This document shows, one piece after another, positions 16,824-24,170 of a stretch of 64,000 bases of DNA. The DNA comes from Kineococcus terrestris (lineage in GTDB: Bacteria; Actinomycetota; Actinomycetes; Actinomycetales; Kineococcaceae), in the NCBI RefSeq assembly GCF_041020765.1, contig NZ_JBEUEJ010000017.1; one strand, 5' to 3'. The notes under the pieces were generated by a model. That model saw only the letters and a list, made by a program, of their open reading frames with translations. It made no database searches and was not told the origin of the DNA. Every line of letters starts with the position of its first letter. Position 1 is the stretch's first letter. The position numbers and the translations under genes were made by a program.

Positions 16824-16898
16824 CGCTGCTCCTCCCCGCCCGCCGCGCGGGCGCACCGGCGGCCCGCCCGCGCCGGACGGACCGCACCCGTCAGCACC

Positions 16899-16904
16899 TA
16901 CGAT
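16899..16904 (+). promoter_or_regulatory. -10 hexamer TACGAT of the HAD gene
   Basis: TACGAT lies exactly 7 nt before ATG 16912, giving a leaderless transcript and favouring that ATG over ATG 16903. Confidence 0.6.
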
Positions 16905-16911
16905 GACGCCC

Positions 16912-17772
16912 ATGGCGGTGCCACCGGCGGCAGGCCCCCCGACGACTCCCCGCGCGGACCCCGCGACCGGGAGCGGCGCCCCCTCCCCGCAACCGCCCGC
17001 CGCCGACGCCCCCGTCCCGCCCGCCGCGCTGGACGCCGCGTTCTTCGACCTCGACGGCACGCTGGTGCGCGGGGCGTCGATGTTCTACTTCGCCCGCGAG
17101 CTGGCCGCGCGGGGCTTCTTCTCCCGCGCCCAGCTGCGCACCTTCACCCGCCGGGCGCTGCACTTCGCGCTGCGCGGGGAGCACCACGGGCACCTGCTGG
17201 AGGCCCGGCAGCTCGGCCTGGCGTTCGTCGCCGGCCGCGAGGTGGCCGAGGTCCGCGGCATCGGCGAGGACGTGTACGACCTGCACGTGGGCGCCAAGGT
17301 GCGCCCGGGCACCCGCGCGCTGGCCGAGCGGCACCTGGCGGCGGGCGTGCCGGTGTGGATGGTGACGGCCGCCCCCGTGGAGCTGGCCGAGCCGATCGCC
17401 CGGCGGCTGGGGCTGACGGGTGCGCTGGGCACGGTCGCCGAGAGCGTCGACGGCGTCTACACGGGCCGCCTCGTCGGGGAGCCGCTGCACGGGCCCGCCA
17501 AGGCGGACGCCGCGCGCTCGCTGGCCGCGCGGCGCGGCTGGGACCTGCGCCGCTGCGCGGCCTACTCCGACTCCGCCAACGACCTGCCGCTGCTGCGGGC
17601 GGTCGGGCACCCGGCGGCGGTCAACCCGGACGCGGCGCTGCGCCGGTACGCGCGCGAGCGCGGCTGGCCCGTGCACGACTTCCGCAACTGGCGGCGCACG
17701 GCGCGCTGGACGGCCGGGGCGGGCGCCGTCGCGGTGGCGGTCGCGGTGACGGGGCTGCTGCGCCGGCGCTGA
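16912..17772 (+). CDS. HAD-IB family phosphatase, membrane-anchored
   Basis: A 286-aa SerB-like hydrolase. After a Pro/Ala-rich N-terminus the nucleophile motif AAFFDLDGTLVRGASMFYF appears near residues 41-59. Motif II is VWMVTAAPVEL, motif III is the Lys in GPAKADAARS, and motif IV is AYSDSANDLPLL. The C-terminal 20 residues (TAGAGAVAVAVAVTGLLRRR) form a single helix ending in arginines, so the enzyme is probably attached to the inner face of the membrane. Similar actinobacterial proteins act on small phosphomonoesters or glycerolipid phosphates; the substrate is unknown here. It is a leaderless single gene ending in a strong terminator. Confidence 0.88.
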   Translation: MAVPPAAGPPTTPRADPATGSGAPSPQPPAADAPVPPAALDAAFFDLDGTLVRGASMFYFARELAARGFFSRAQLRTFTRRALHFALRGEHHGHLLEARQLGLAFVAGREVAEVRGIGEDVYDLHVGAKVRPGTRALAERHLAAGVPVWMVTAAPVELAEPIARRLGLTGALGTVAESVDGVYTGRLVGEPLHGPAKADAARSLAARRGWDLRRCAAYSDSANDLPLLRAVGHPAAVNPDAALRRYARERGWPVHDFRNWRRTARWTAGAGAVAVAVAVTGLLRRR

Positions 17773-17804
17773 GGCGCGCTGAGGCGCCCCGGCCCCGGAC
17801 GCGA

Positions 17805-17838
17805 CGAGGGCGGGTCCCCGGCCGGGGACCCGCCCTCG
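17805..17838. terminator. bidirectional terminator, perfect 17-bp stem
   Basis: Two perfect 17-bp arms (17805-17821 and 17822-17838) abut without a spacer. The hairpin lies between the HAD gene and the convergent bS22 gene. Confidence 0.75.
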
Positions 17839-17857
17839 CGGTGGAGCCGGTGTCAGC

Positions 17858-17956
17858 TCACTTCTTGTTGCGGCGCTGGTGGCGCGTGCGCCGCAGGAGC
17901 TTGCGGTGCTTCTTCTTCGCCATGCGCTTGCGACGCTTCTTGATGACAGAGCCCAA
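17858..17956 (-). CDS. actinobacterial small ribosomal protein bS22 (AURKAIP1/COX24 domain)
   Basis: A 32-aa, extremely basic protein: MGSVIKKRRKRMAKKK, then HRKLLRRTRHQRRNKK. This is the actinobacterial bS22 protein of the 30S decoding region, seen in mycobacterial ribosome structures. The start codon is TTG, with GAGGA four nt upstream; no ATG or GTG is available in frame before the conserved MGSVIKK. It is downstream of the excisionase-like HTH gene on the same strand, as is usual in the phylum. At this size it is easily missed by gene finders. Confidence 0.9.
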   Translation of the reverse strand: MGSVIKKRRKRMAKKKHRKLLRRTRHQRRNKK

Positions 17957-18100
17957 GGGGTCCTCGCTCACTCGACGGTCTTCTCGCGGTGCCTGCTCGC
18001 GCCGCTGCGACGCGGCGAACCGCACGGGAGTCTACCGGCCGCGGCGGGCCCCGGCGCCCGCGCGCCCCCTCAGGGCCCGGGCGGCTCGGGCGGTGCCGGC

Positions 18101-18301
18101 TCAGGCGGTGTCGATGAAGGACTGGCGCAGGTACTCGTGGACGGCGTCCTCGGGGACGCGGAAGGAGCGGCCGACGCGCACGGCGGGCAGCTCACCGCTG
18201 TGGACGAGCCGGTAGACCGTCATCTTCGACACGCGCATCATCGACGCCACCTCCGCCACGGTCAGGAAGCGGACGTCGGACAGCGGGCGGTCCTCAGGCA
18301 T
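18101..18301 (-). CDS. excisionase-type helix-turn-helix DNA-binding protein
   Basis: A 66-aa winged-helix protein of the MerR/excisionase superfamily: RFLTVAEVASMMRVSKMTVYRLVHSGELPAVRVGRSFRVPEDAVHEYL has the helix-turn-helix and the wing with GRSFRVP. No sensor domain is present. The start is ambiguous: ATG 18301 is 11 nt from the GAGGGG site, whereas in-frame GTG codons at 18304 and 18307 have better spacing. It is conserved in actinobacteria next to proC and bS22, so it is a core regulator, probably not a phage excisionase. Targets are unknown. Confidence 0.88.
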   Translation of the reverse strand: MPEDRPLSDVRFLTVAEVASMMRVSKMTVYRLVHSGELPAVRVGRSFRVPEDAVHEYLRQSFIDTA

Positions 18302-18313
18302 CACCACGCACAC

Positions 18314-18516
18314 CCCTCAGTCGCGCACCGGCGGCCCGCCGTCCGGACCGGCCGGCCCGGTCGGGGCGCGTTCACACCTCCACCATAGGGGCAGGAGTGA
18401 CCCCCGTGGAAGATCTCCGTGTCCAAATCACTACCGACAGTCACCTATCTGGCGGGTGCAAGGACCTCACGCACCGCGACGACGGCGCCCGGGGCGGTGA
18501 CGCTCAGTCGACCTCG
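18314..18516. other. upstream region of HTH gene with candidate promoter
   Basis: About 200 bases, less GC-rich than average. On the minus strand TATGGT (18387-18382) is a good -10 element, with TTCCAC 18 nt upstream as a weak -35. Nothing else recognised. Confidence 0.4.
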
Positions 18517-19788
18517 TCAGTCGAACTCGGGGTCCAGCCCGTGCAGCGGGAATGCCGCCCGCCGCGTCGCGAGCACCGCCCGGTCCACCGCGGCGTCCGG
18601 GTCGTAGCCGGACTCCCAGCCCGTCCAGGTGGCGCTGCCACCGTCCGTCATCGACGCCGGTCCCGGCCGGCCCGTCAGCTCCTCCACGTAGCGGCGCCAG
18701 CCCTCCGGCACCGGCGTCGCCGGGTCCAGCGGCTGCCGCGACGCCTCCGCGACCAGGTGCGCCCAGGTGCGCGGCACCACGTCCACCACCTCGTACCCGC
18801 CGCCGCCCAGCGCCAGCCACCGCCCGCCCGCGGCCTCGTGCGCCAGCTCGTGCATCGAGCGCGCCACCGCGCGCTGGGCGTCCACCGAGACGGCGAAGTG
18901 GCCCAGCGGGTCCAGCGCGTGGGTGTCGCAGCCGTGCTGGGTGACCAGCACGTCCGGCGCGAACGCCCGCACCAGCTGCGGCACGACCGCGTGCACCGCC
19001 CGCAGCCAGTCCCCGTCGCGCACCCCCGCCGGCAGCGCCAGGTTCACCGCGGAGCCCAGCGCGTCCGGCCCGCCCAGCTCGTCGGCGTAGCCCGTGCCGG
19101 GGAACAGGGTCGTGCCCGACTCGTGCACGCTGATCGTCAGCACCCGCGGGTCGTCCCAGAAGACCGCCTCGGTGCCGTCGCCGTGGTGCACGTCCAGGTC
19201 CACGTAGGCCACGCGCTCGGCCCCCGCGTCGAGCATCGCGCGCATCGCCACCGCGGCGTCGTTGTAGACGCAGAACCCGCTCGCGCAGCCGGGTTTGGCG
19301 TGGTGCATGCCGCCGCAGAAGTTCACCCCGTGCGCCGCCTCGCCGCGCAGCAGCGCCAGCCCCAGGTCGACCGAGGCGCCCACGATGCGGGCCGCGGCCT
19401 CGTGCATCCCCGGGAAGGCCGGGTCGTCCTCGGTGCCCAGCCCGAACACCGGCTCGGCCACCCGCGGGTCCGCCGAGGCCGCCTGCACCGCGCGCACGTA
19501 GTCCGGCTCGTGCACCCGCAGCAGCAGCTCGTCGGAGGCCGGGCGGGCGCTGACCACCTCGACGCCCTCGCGGGCGAACAGGCCCAGCTCCTCGCACAGG
19601 CGGGCCGTCAGGTCCAGGCGCACGGGCGCCATCGGGTGCCAGCGGCCGAAGTCGTACTGGTTGAACACCGGGTCCCACACGACCCGCACCGCGTCCGGCG
19701 CCGGGGCCGGGGGGCCGGCCGCGGCGGTCCGCGGGTCCGCCGCGGCGGGCCCCTCGGGAGGGGTCACGACCTGGCCGGCGGGACGCAT
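18517..19788 (-). CDS. acuC: AcuC-type histone deacetylase-family protein
   Basis: A 423-aa zinc-dependent protein deacetylase of the class I/II HDAC superfamily; AcuC proteins deacetylate and activate acetyl-CoA synthetase. The active-site region is GVNFCGGMHHAKPGCASGFC (catalytic His pair). Zinc ligands are Asp and His of VDLDVHHGDG and the Asp of THALDPLGH. The GGGGYEVV glycine-rich loop and its Tyr are present near residue 330. The N-terminal 35 residues are a Pro/Ala-rich extension. ATG 19788 is leaderless behind TAGCGT. It is a single-gene unit after proC on the minus strand. Confidence 0.9.
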   Translation of the reverse strand: MRPAGQVVTPPEGPAAADPRTAAAGPPAPAPDAVRVVWDPVFNQYDFGRWHPMAPVRLDLTARLCEELGLFAREGVEVVSARPASDELLLRVHEPDYVRAVQAASADPRVAEPVFGLGTEDDPAFPGMHEAAARIVGASVDLGLALLRGEAAHGVNFCGGMHHAKPGCASGFCVYNDAAVAMRAMLDAGAERVAYVDLDVHHGDGTEAVFWDDPRVLTISVHESGTTLFPGTGYADELGGPDALGSAVNLALPAGVRDGDWLRAVHAVVPQLVRAFAPDVLVTQHGCDTHALDPLGHFAVSVDAQRAVARSMHELAHEAAGGRWLALGGGGYEVVDVVPRTWAHLVAEASRQPLDPATPVPEGWRRYVEELTGRPGPASMTDGGSATWTGWESGYDPDAAVDRAVLATRRAAFPLHGLDPEFD

Positions 19789-19794
19789 GCGCGC

Positions 19795-19800
19795 ACGCTA
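19795..19800 (-). promoter_or_regulatory. -10 hexamer TAGCGT of acuC
   Basis: TAGCGT, then 6 nt, then ATG 19788 on the minus strand. Leaderless arrangement. Confidence 0.6.
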
Positions 19801-19843
19801 CCCACCGCGCCCGCCCCCGGACAGCCCGCGCGCCCCGCCACCG

Positions 19844-20692
19844 TCAGTCCCCCGACAGCTGCCGCGAGCGCGCCCACGCCGCCTCCACGGCCGACACCAG
19901 CGCCGCCCGCACCCCGGAGTCGTCCAGCTGGCGCAGCGCCGCGGCCGTCGTGCCCGCCGGGGAGGTGACCTGCTCGCGCAGCACCGTGGGGTGCTGGCCC
20001 GTCTCGCGCAGCATCGCCCCGGCCCCCACGACGGTCTGCACCACCAGCTCGGTGGCGGTGGCCCGCGGCAGCCCCAGCAGGACGCCCGCCTCGACCATCG
20101 CCTCCACCACGTAGAAGACGTACGCCGGGCCCGACCCGGACAGCGCCGTCACGGCGTCCAGGTGCTTCTCGGGCAGCACGACCGCGCGCCCGCACGAGCG
20201 CATCAGCTGCTCGGCCGTGGCCAGGTCCTCGTCCGAGACGGACGAGCCGCCCGCCAGGCCCGCCATCCCCTCGTCCACCAGCGACGGCGTGTTCGGCATG
20301 ACCCGCACGACCGCCGTGCCCGGCCGCAGCCGCGCCTCGACCGCCGCCGTCGTCACCCCGGCCGCCAGCGACACCAGCAGCACGTCCTCGCGCAGGTGCG
20401 GGGCCAGGGCGTCCAGCAGCTCGGCCATGTCCTGCGGCTTGACGGCCACGACGACGGTGTCCGCCGCGCGCACGGCGGCCACGCCCTCCCCGCCGCCCGC
20501 GCCGACCCCGGCGTCCACGACCCGCACGCCGAAGCGCTCGTGCAGCTCGCGCGCGCGCCCGGCGCGGCGGTCGACCACCAGCACGCTGCCCGGGTCGCGG
20601 CCCGCGCGCAGCAGCCCGCCCAGCAGCGTCTGGCCCATGACGCCCGCGCCGACCAGGGCGAGCGTTCCCCCGCCCGCGGGCCCGGCGCTCAC
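19844..20692 (-). CDS. proC: pyrroline-5-carboxylate reductase
   Basis: An NAD(P)H enzyme for the last step of proline synthesis, 282 aa. The N-terminal nucleotide-binding motif is LALVGAGVMGQTLLGGLL. VVAVKPQDM (about 85) and VVRVMPNTPSLVDEG are conserved. The dimerisation domain carries ALSGSGPAYVFYVVEAM, the substrate-binding signature, and VTSPAGTTAAAL. The GTG start overlaps the upstream TIM-barrel gene by 4 nt, so both are made from one transcript. Confidence 0.96.
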   Translation of the reverse strand: MSAGPAGGGTLALVGAGVMGQTLLGGLLRAGRDPGSVLVVDRRAGRARELHERFGVRVVDAGVGAGGGEGVAAVRAADTVVVAVKPQDMAELLDALAPHLREDVLLVSLAAGVTTAAVEARLRPGTAVVRVMPNTPSLVDEGMAGLAGGSSVSDEDLATAEQLMRSCGRAVVLPEKHLDAVTALSGSGPAYVFYVVEAMVEAGVLLGLPRATATELVVQTVVGAGAMLRETGQHPTVLREQVTSPAGTTAAALRQLDDSGVRAALVSAVEAAWARSRQLSGD

Positions 20693-21528
20693 GCGCCCGC
20701 CCCGGGACCGGTGGTGGCCGGGGCCGCCAGGTGCTCGCGGGCGAAGGCCAGCGTGCGGGCCAGCTCGTGCTCGCGGGCGGCCCGGCCGCGGGCCCGGCGC
20801 GTGTTGACCTCGGCGACGACCGCACCGGTGAACCCGGTGGCCGCCAGGTGCTGCAGGACCTCCGCGCACGGCTGCGCGCCGTCCCCGGGCACCAGGTGCT
20901 CGTCCTTCACCGAGCCGGACCCGTCGCACAGGTGCACGTGCGCCAGGCGCTCGCCGAACGCGCGGGTCAGCTCCAGGGAGTCCCGGCCGGACGTCGCCGC
21001 GTGCGACAGGTCCAGCGTCAGGTGGTCGTAGCCGACGTGCGTGGGGTCCCAGCCGGGCGCGTACGCCACGACCTCCCGGCCGCGCGCGCGCCACGGGAAC
21101 ATGTTCTCCACCGCCAGCACCACGCCCGTGCTGGCCTCCAGCGCCCGCACGCCCTCCACGAACCCGGCCGCGTACTCGCGCTGCCAGCGGAACGGCGGGT
21201 GCACGACGACCGTGCCGGCGCCCAGCTCGGCGGCCATCTCGCAGCTCTTCTCCACCTTGCCCCACGGGTCCCCGCGGCCCCAGATGCGCTGCGTCAGCAG
21301 CAGCGTCGGCGCGTGCACCGACAGCACGGGCACCCCGTAGTGCTCCACGAGGCGGCGCAGCGCGCCCGCGTCCTGGCTGACGGGGTCCGTCCACACCATG
21401 ACCTCGACGCCGTCGTAGCCGAGCCGCCCGGCGATCTCGAAGGCCGCGGTCGTCGACTCGGGGTAGGAGCAGGAGGTGGACAGCCCCACCGGGGGACGAC
21501 CCCCCGCTGCGGGCTGGACGGGGTGCAC
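20689..21528 (-). CDS. sugar phosphate isomerase/epimerase (xylose-isomerase-like TIM barrel)
   Basis: A 279-aa protein of the AP-endonuclease-2-like TIM-barrel superfamily. Metal-binding residues appear in VVVHPPFRWQ, VLAVENMFPW (Glu), LTLDLSHAA (Asp, His) and LAHVHLCDGSG (His), the usual order for this fold. The start is GTG 21528, 7 nt after TAGCGT; an in-frame GTG at 21537 overlaps the -10 element and cannot be on that mRNA. It is coupled to proC by a 4-nt overlap and lies downstream of ppx, a conserved actinobacterial trio. Substrate unknown. Confidence 0.87.
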   Translation of the reverse strand: MHPVQPAAGGRPPVGLSTSCSYPESTTAAFEIAGRLGYDGVEVMVWTDPVSQDAGALRRLVEHYGVPVLSVHAPTLLLTQRIWGRGDPWGKVEKSCEMAAELGAGTVVVHPPFRWQREYAAGFVEGVRALEASTGVVLAVENMFPWRARGREVVAYAPGWDPTHVGYDHLTLDLSHAATSGRDSLELTRAFGERLAHVHLCDGSGSVKDEHLVPGDGAQPCAEVLQHLAATGFTGAVVAEVNTRRARGRAAREHELARTLAFAREHLAAPATTGPGAGA

Positions 21529-21535
21529 GGGGTCC

Positions 21536-21541
21536 ACGCTA
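21536..21541 (-). promoter_or_regulatory. -10 hexamer TAGCGT sharing the ppx stop codon
   Basis: The TAG stop codon of the Ppx/GppA gene (21541-21539) forms the first half of TAGCGT, the -10 element 7 nt before GTG 21528. Confidence 0.55.
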
Positions 21542-22510
21542 GGCCCGACCCGCGCCGGTGCGCTCGCGCACGGGTGCCTGCTCGGCGCCGATGGCGTCCA
21601 GCCGGCGCAGGATGAGGCCCTCGCGCAGCGCCCACGGGCCCACCAGCGCCTCCTCGACGCCCAGCAGCTCGAACGCGGCCTCGGCCACGAGCGCCCCCGC
21701 CAGCAGCTGCGGCGCGCGCTCGACCGAGACGCCCGGCAGGTCCTGGCGGGCCTTGGCCTTCATCGTCGCCAGCTTCGGCACCCAGGGCGCGAGCTTGTCC
21801 AGCCGCAGGGTGCGCCGCACCCGCGGGCCCTCCGCGCTGGGCGCGGCACCGGTCAGCCGGGCCAGGCTGCGGAACGTCTTGCTGGTGACGACGACGAGGT
21901 CCGGCTCGCCCGCGCGCGCCACGTCGCGCACCGCCGCGCCGATGCGCTGGCGCACGTACCGGCGCGCCTCGCGCACGGCCTCGGGCTTGGGCGGGTCCCC
22001 CGGCAGGCGGTCGCGCGTCAGCCGGCCCGCGCCCAGCGGCAGCGACACCGACACGTCGGGCACCTCGTCCAGCCCGACGGCGATCTCCAGCGAGCCGCCG
22101 CCGATGTCCAGCACGAGCAGCCGCCCGGCCGACCAGCCGTACCAGCGGCGCACCGCCAGGAACGTCAGGTCCGCCTCCGAGCGGCCGGGCAGCACCTCCA
22201 GCCGCACGCCCGTGCGCTCGGCGATGCCGTCGAGGACCTCCTGGCCGTTGACGGCGTCGCGCACCGCGGAGGTGGCGAACGACAGGCACTCCTCGACGCC
22301 GGCGTCCTCGGAGGCGCGCACCGACTCCTCCACCGCGCGCGTCAGCGCGTCCACGCCCTCGGGGCGCAGCGCGCCCGCGTCGTCCAGGTGCTCGGCCAGG
22401 CGCACCAGGGAGCGCACCGAGGACACCGGCATCGGGTGGGCACCGGGGTGGGCGTCGACGACGAGGAAGTGGACCGTGTTGGAGCCGACGTCCAGAACGC
22501 CCAAGCGCAT
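21539..22510 (-). CDS. Ppx/GppA family exopolyphosphatase/pppGpp phosphatase
   Basis: A 323-aa member of the ASKHA phosphotransferase fold. The phosphate-1 motif is GVLDVGSNTVHFLVVD at the N-terminus. The phosphate-2 motif is LVLDIGGGSLEIAVG (about 143-157), with catalytic Glu near GRSEADLTF. It removes terminal phosphate from polyphosphate and/or hydrolyses pppGpp. It is short and lacks the C-terminal HD-like domain of E. coli Ppx, like the mycobacterial short forms. ATG 22510 is leaderless behind TACGGT. Divergent from the Cys-rich gene at 22595. Confidence 0.92.
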   Translation of the reverse strand: MRLGVLDVGSNTVHFLVVDAHPGAHPMPVSSVRSLVRLAEHLDDAGALRPEGVDALTRAVEESVRASEDAGVEECLSFATSAVRDAVNGQEVLDGIAERTGVRLEVLPGRSEADLTFLAVRRWYGWSAGRLLVLDIGGGSLEIAVGLDEVPDVSVSLPLGAGRLTRDRLPGDPPKPEAVREARRYVRQRIGAAVRDVARAGEPDLVVVTSKTFRSLARLTGAAPSAEGPRVRRTLRLDKLAPWVPKLATMKAKARQDLPGVSVERAPQLLAGALVAEAAFELLGVEEALVGPWALREGLILRRLDAIGAEQAPVRERTGAGRA

Positions 22511-22516
22511 CCGGGA

Positions 22517-22522
22517 ACCGTA
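22517..22522 (-). promoter_or_regulatory. -10 hexamer TACGGT of ppx
   Basis: TACGGT, 6-nt spacer, ATG 22510 on the minus strand. Confidence 0.6.
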
Positions 22523-22582
22523 CCGGGCGGCACCGGGCCGCCCGCGCGCTCCCACCGCGCCCGCCCCCGGCCCGCCCCGGCC

Positions 22583-22588
22583 TACCCT
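22583..22588 (+). promoter_or_regulatory. -10 hexamer TACCCT of the Cys-rich protein gene
   Basis: TACCCT, 6-nt spacer, GTG 22595. It is divergent from the ppx promoter 60 bp away. Confidence 0.6.
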
Positions 22589-22594
22589 CGTCGG

Positions 22595-23461
22595 GTGCCA
22601 GCGCGTCCCGCCCCCGCTCCCGGCGCCCGTCCCGCGCCGGCCGGCCCGCCCGAGCCCGTCGAGCCCGTCGAGGTCCCGCTGGAGGGCCCCCGGCTGTGGG
22701 TGGAGTTCCCCGAGCCGGGCGACGTGGCCGAGGACCCCCACGCGGCCGCGGACACCGTCTACCGCTGCGACCTGACGTGGCTGACGTCGGACTGGACGTG
22801 CGTGTTCGGGCGCGGCTGCCGGGGCGTGGACGCGGGCTCCCCCGACGTGGGCTGCTGCGCGCTGGGCGCGCACTTCACCGAGCCCGCCGACCACGAGCGG
22901 GTGGCCGCGGCCGTGGAGCGCCTGGACGCCTCCACCTGGCAGCACGAGGCCGACGGGCGCGGCCCGGACAGCTGGACGGAGGAGGAGGACGGCGCGCTGA
23001 AGACCCGCGTCGTGGACGGCGGCTGCGTCTTCGCCAACCGCCCCGGCTTCGCCGCCGGCGCCGGCTGCGCGCTGCACCTGCTGGCCCTGAACGAGGGCGT
23101 GGAGCCGCTGACGCTCAAGCCGGACGTGTGCTGGCAGCTGCCGCTGAAGCGCTCCTACCGCACCGTGGCCCGCGGCGACGGCACCGAGTACCTGGAGGTG
23201 ACGATCGCCGAGTACGACCGCCGCGGCTGGGGCGAGGGCGGGCACGACCTGGACTGGTACTGCACCGGCAGCCCGCTGGCCCACGTCGGCGAGCGGCCGG
23301 TGTTCCGCAGCATGGAGCCGGAGCTGCGCGAGATGGTCGGCGACGGCGCCTTCGAGGAGCTGGCCCGGCACTGCGAGGGGCTGCTGGCCCGCTCCGGGCG
23401 CACCACCGCGCACCGGCGGCTGCTGCCGCTGACCGTGCACCCGGCCGGCGCCCCCCGGTGA
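22595..23461 (+). CDS. Cys-rich conserved hypothetical protein
   Basis: A 288-aa soluble protein with a Pro/Ala-rich first 35 residues. Ten cysteines cluster in WTCVFGRGCRG, VGCCALGAHF, GGCVFANRPG, GAGCALHLL, DVCWQLP and DWYCTGSP. The pattern suggests a bound metal ion or Fe-S cluster, similar in style to YkgJ/DUF3109-type chelating domains, but this is not certain. A conserved-looking acidic stretch DSWTEEEDGALKTR lies between cysteine groups. Leaderless GTG start behind TACCCT. The methyltransferase at 23478 follows 16 nt downstream and is probably co-transcribed. Confidence 0.82.
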   Translation: MPARPAPAPGARPAPAGPPEPVEPVEVPLEGPRLWVEFPEPGDVAEDPHAAADTVYRCDLTWLTSDWTCVFGRGCRGVDAGSPDVGCCALGAHFTEPADHERVAAAVERLDASTWQHEADGRGPDSWTEEEDGALKTRVVDGGCVFANRPGFAAGAGCALHLLALNEGVEPLTLKPDVCWQLPLKRSYRTVARGDGTEYLEVTIAEYDRRGWGEGGHDLDWYCTGSPLAHVGERPVFRSMEPELREMVGDGAFEELARHCEGLLARSGRTTAHRRLLPLTVHPAGAPR

Positions 23462-23477
23462 CGGTCGTGAGGGTGCG

Positions 23478-24170
23478 GTGAGCCTGCCGGGGGTGGTGCC
23501 CAGCCCGAACGTGTGGGAGCACCCCGACGTCTACGAGCTCGAGAACCTCGCCGTGGACCGCGGCGGGCGCATCGAGGAGGCCGTGCGCGCCGTGCGCGAC
23601 TGGGCCGGCGCCGACGTCCTGGACGTCGGCTGCGGCACCGGCTTCCACCTGCCGCGCTTCGCGGTCACCGCCCGCACCGTCACGGGCGTCGAGCCGCACC
23701 CGCCGCTGCTGCGCCGCGCGCTGGCGCGCGTCGCGGGGCTGCCCGGTGCGCGCGTCCTGCACGGCAGCGCCGCGGCCCTGCCGCTGCCCGACGCGAGCGT
23801 CGACGTCGTGCACGCCCGGTGGGCGTACTTCTTCGGGCCCGGCTGCGAGCCGGGCCTGGCCGAGCTGGACCGCGTCGTGCGCCGCGGCGGCGCCGCGTTC
23901 GTCGTCGACAACGACGCCTCGCGCTCGACCGTCGGCCGCTGGTTCTCCCGCACGGTGCCCGGCTGGGACCAGCTGGCCGTGGACCGCTTCTTCGCCCGCC
24001 GCGGGTGGGAGCGCACGAGCCTGGACGTGGCGTGGGAGTTCGAGCGGCGCGAGGACCTGGAGGCGGTCGCGCGCATCGAGTTCGGCCCCCGGCTGGCCGC
24101 CGAGCTCCTCGCCGAGCACGAGGGCCTGCGCGTCGACTACGCCGTGGTGGTGCGCTCCAAGCGGTTCTGA
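23478..24170 (+). CDS. class I SAM-dependent methyltransferase
   Basis: A 230-aa methyltransferase. The SAM-binding motif I is VLDVGCGTGFHLPRF (about 46-60), motif II is TGVEPHPPLLRRA, and the later LPLPDASVDVVHARWAYF corresponds to motif III/IV. The methyl acceptor cannot be deduced; proteins of this Methyltransf_11 type modify small molecules. It shares a transcript with the Cys-rich gene. Its last 34 bases overlap the convergent PAS-GGDEF-EAL gene, so the two mRNAs are complementary at their 3' ends. Confidence 0.9.
   Translation: MSLPGVVPSPNVWEHPDVYELENLAVDRGGRIEEAVRAVRDWAGADVLDVGCGTGFHLPRFAVTARTVTGVEPHPPLLRRALARVAGLPGARVLHGSAAALPLPDASVDVVHARWAYFFGPGCEPGLAELDRVVRRGGAAFVVDNDASRSTVGRWFSRTVPGWDQLAVDRFFARRGWERTSLDVAWEFERREDLEAVARIEFGPRLAAELLAEHEGLRVDYAVVVRSKRF

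Noticed and set aside
18101..18301. Excisionase-like gene as a sign of an integrated element
   Set aside because: The neighbours (bS22, acuC, proC) are core genes, there is no integrase or attachment repeat, and this HTH protein is conserved at this place in actinobacteria.
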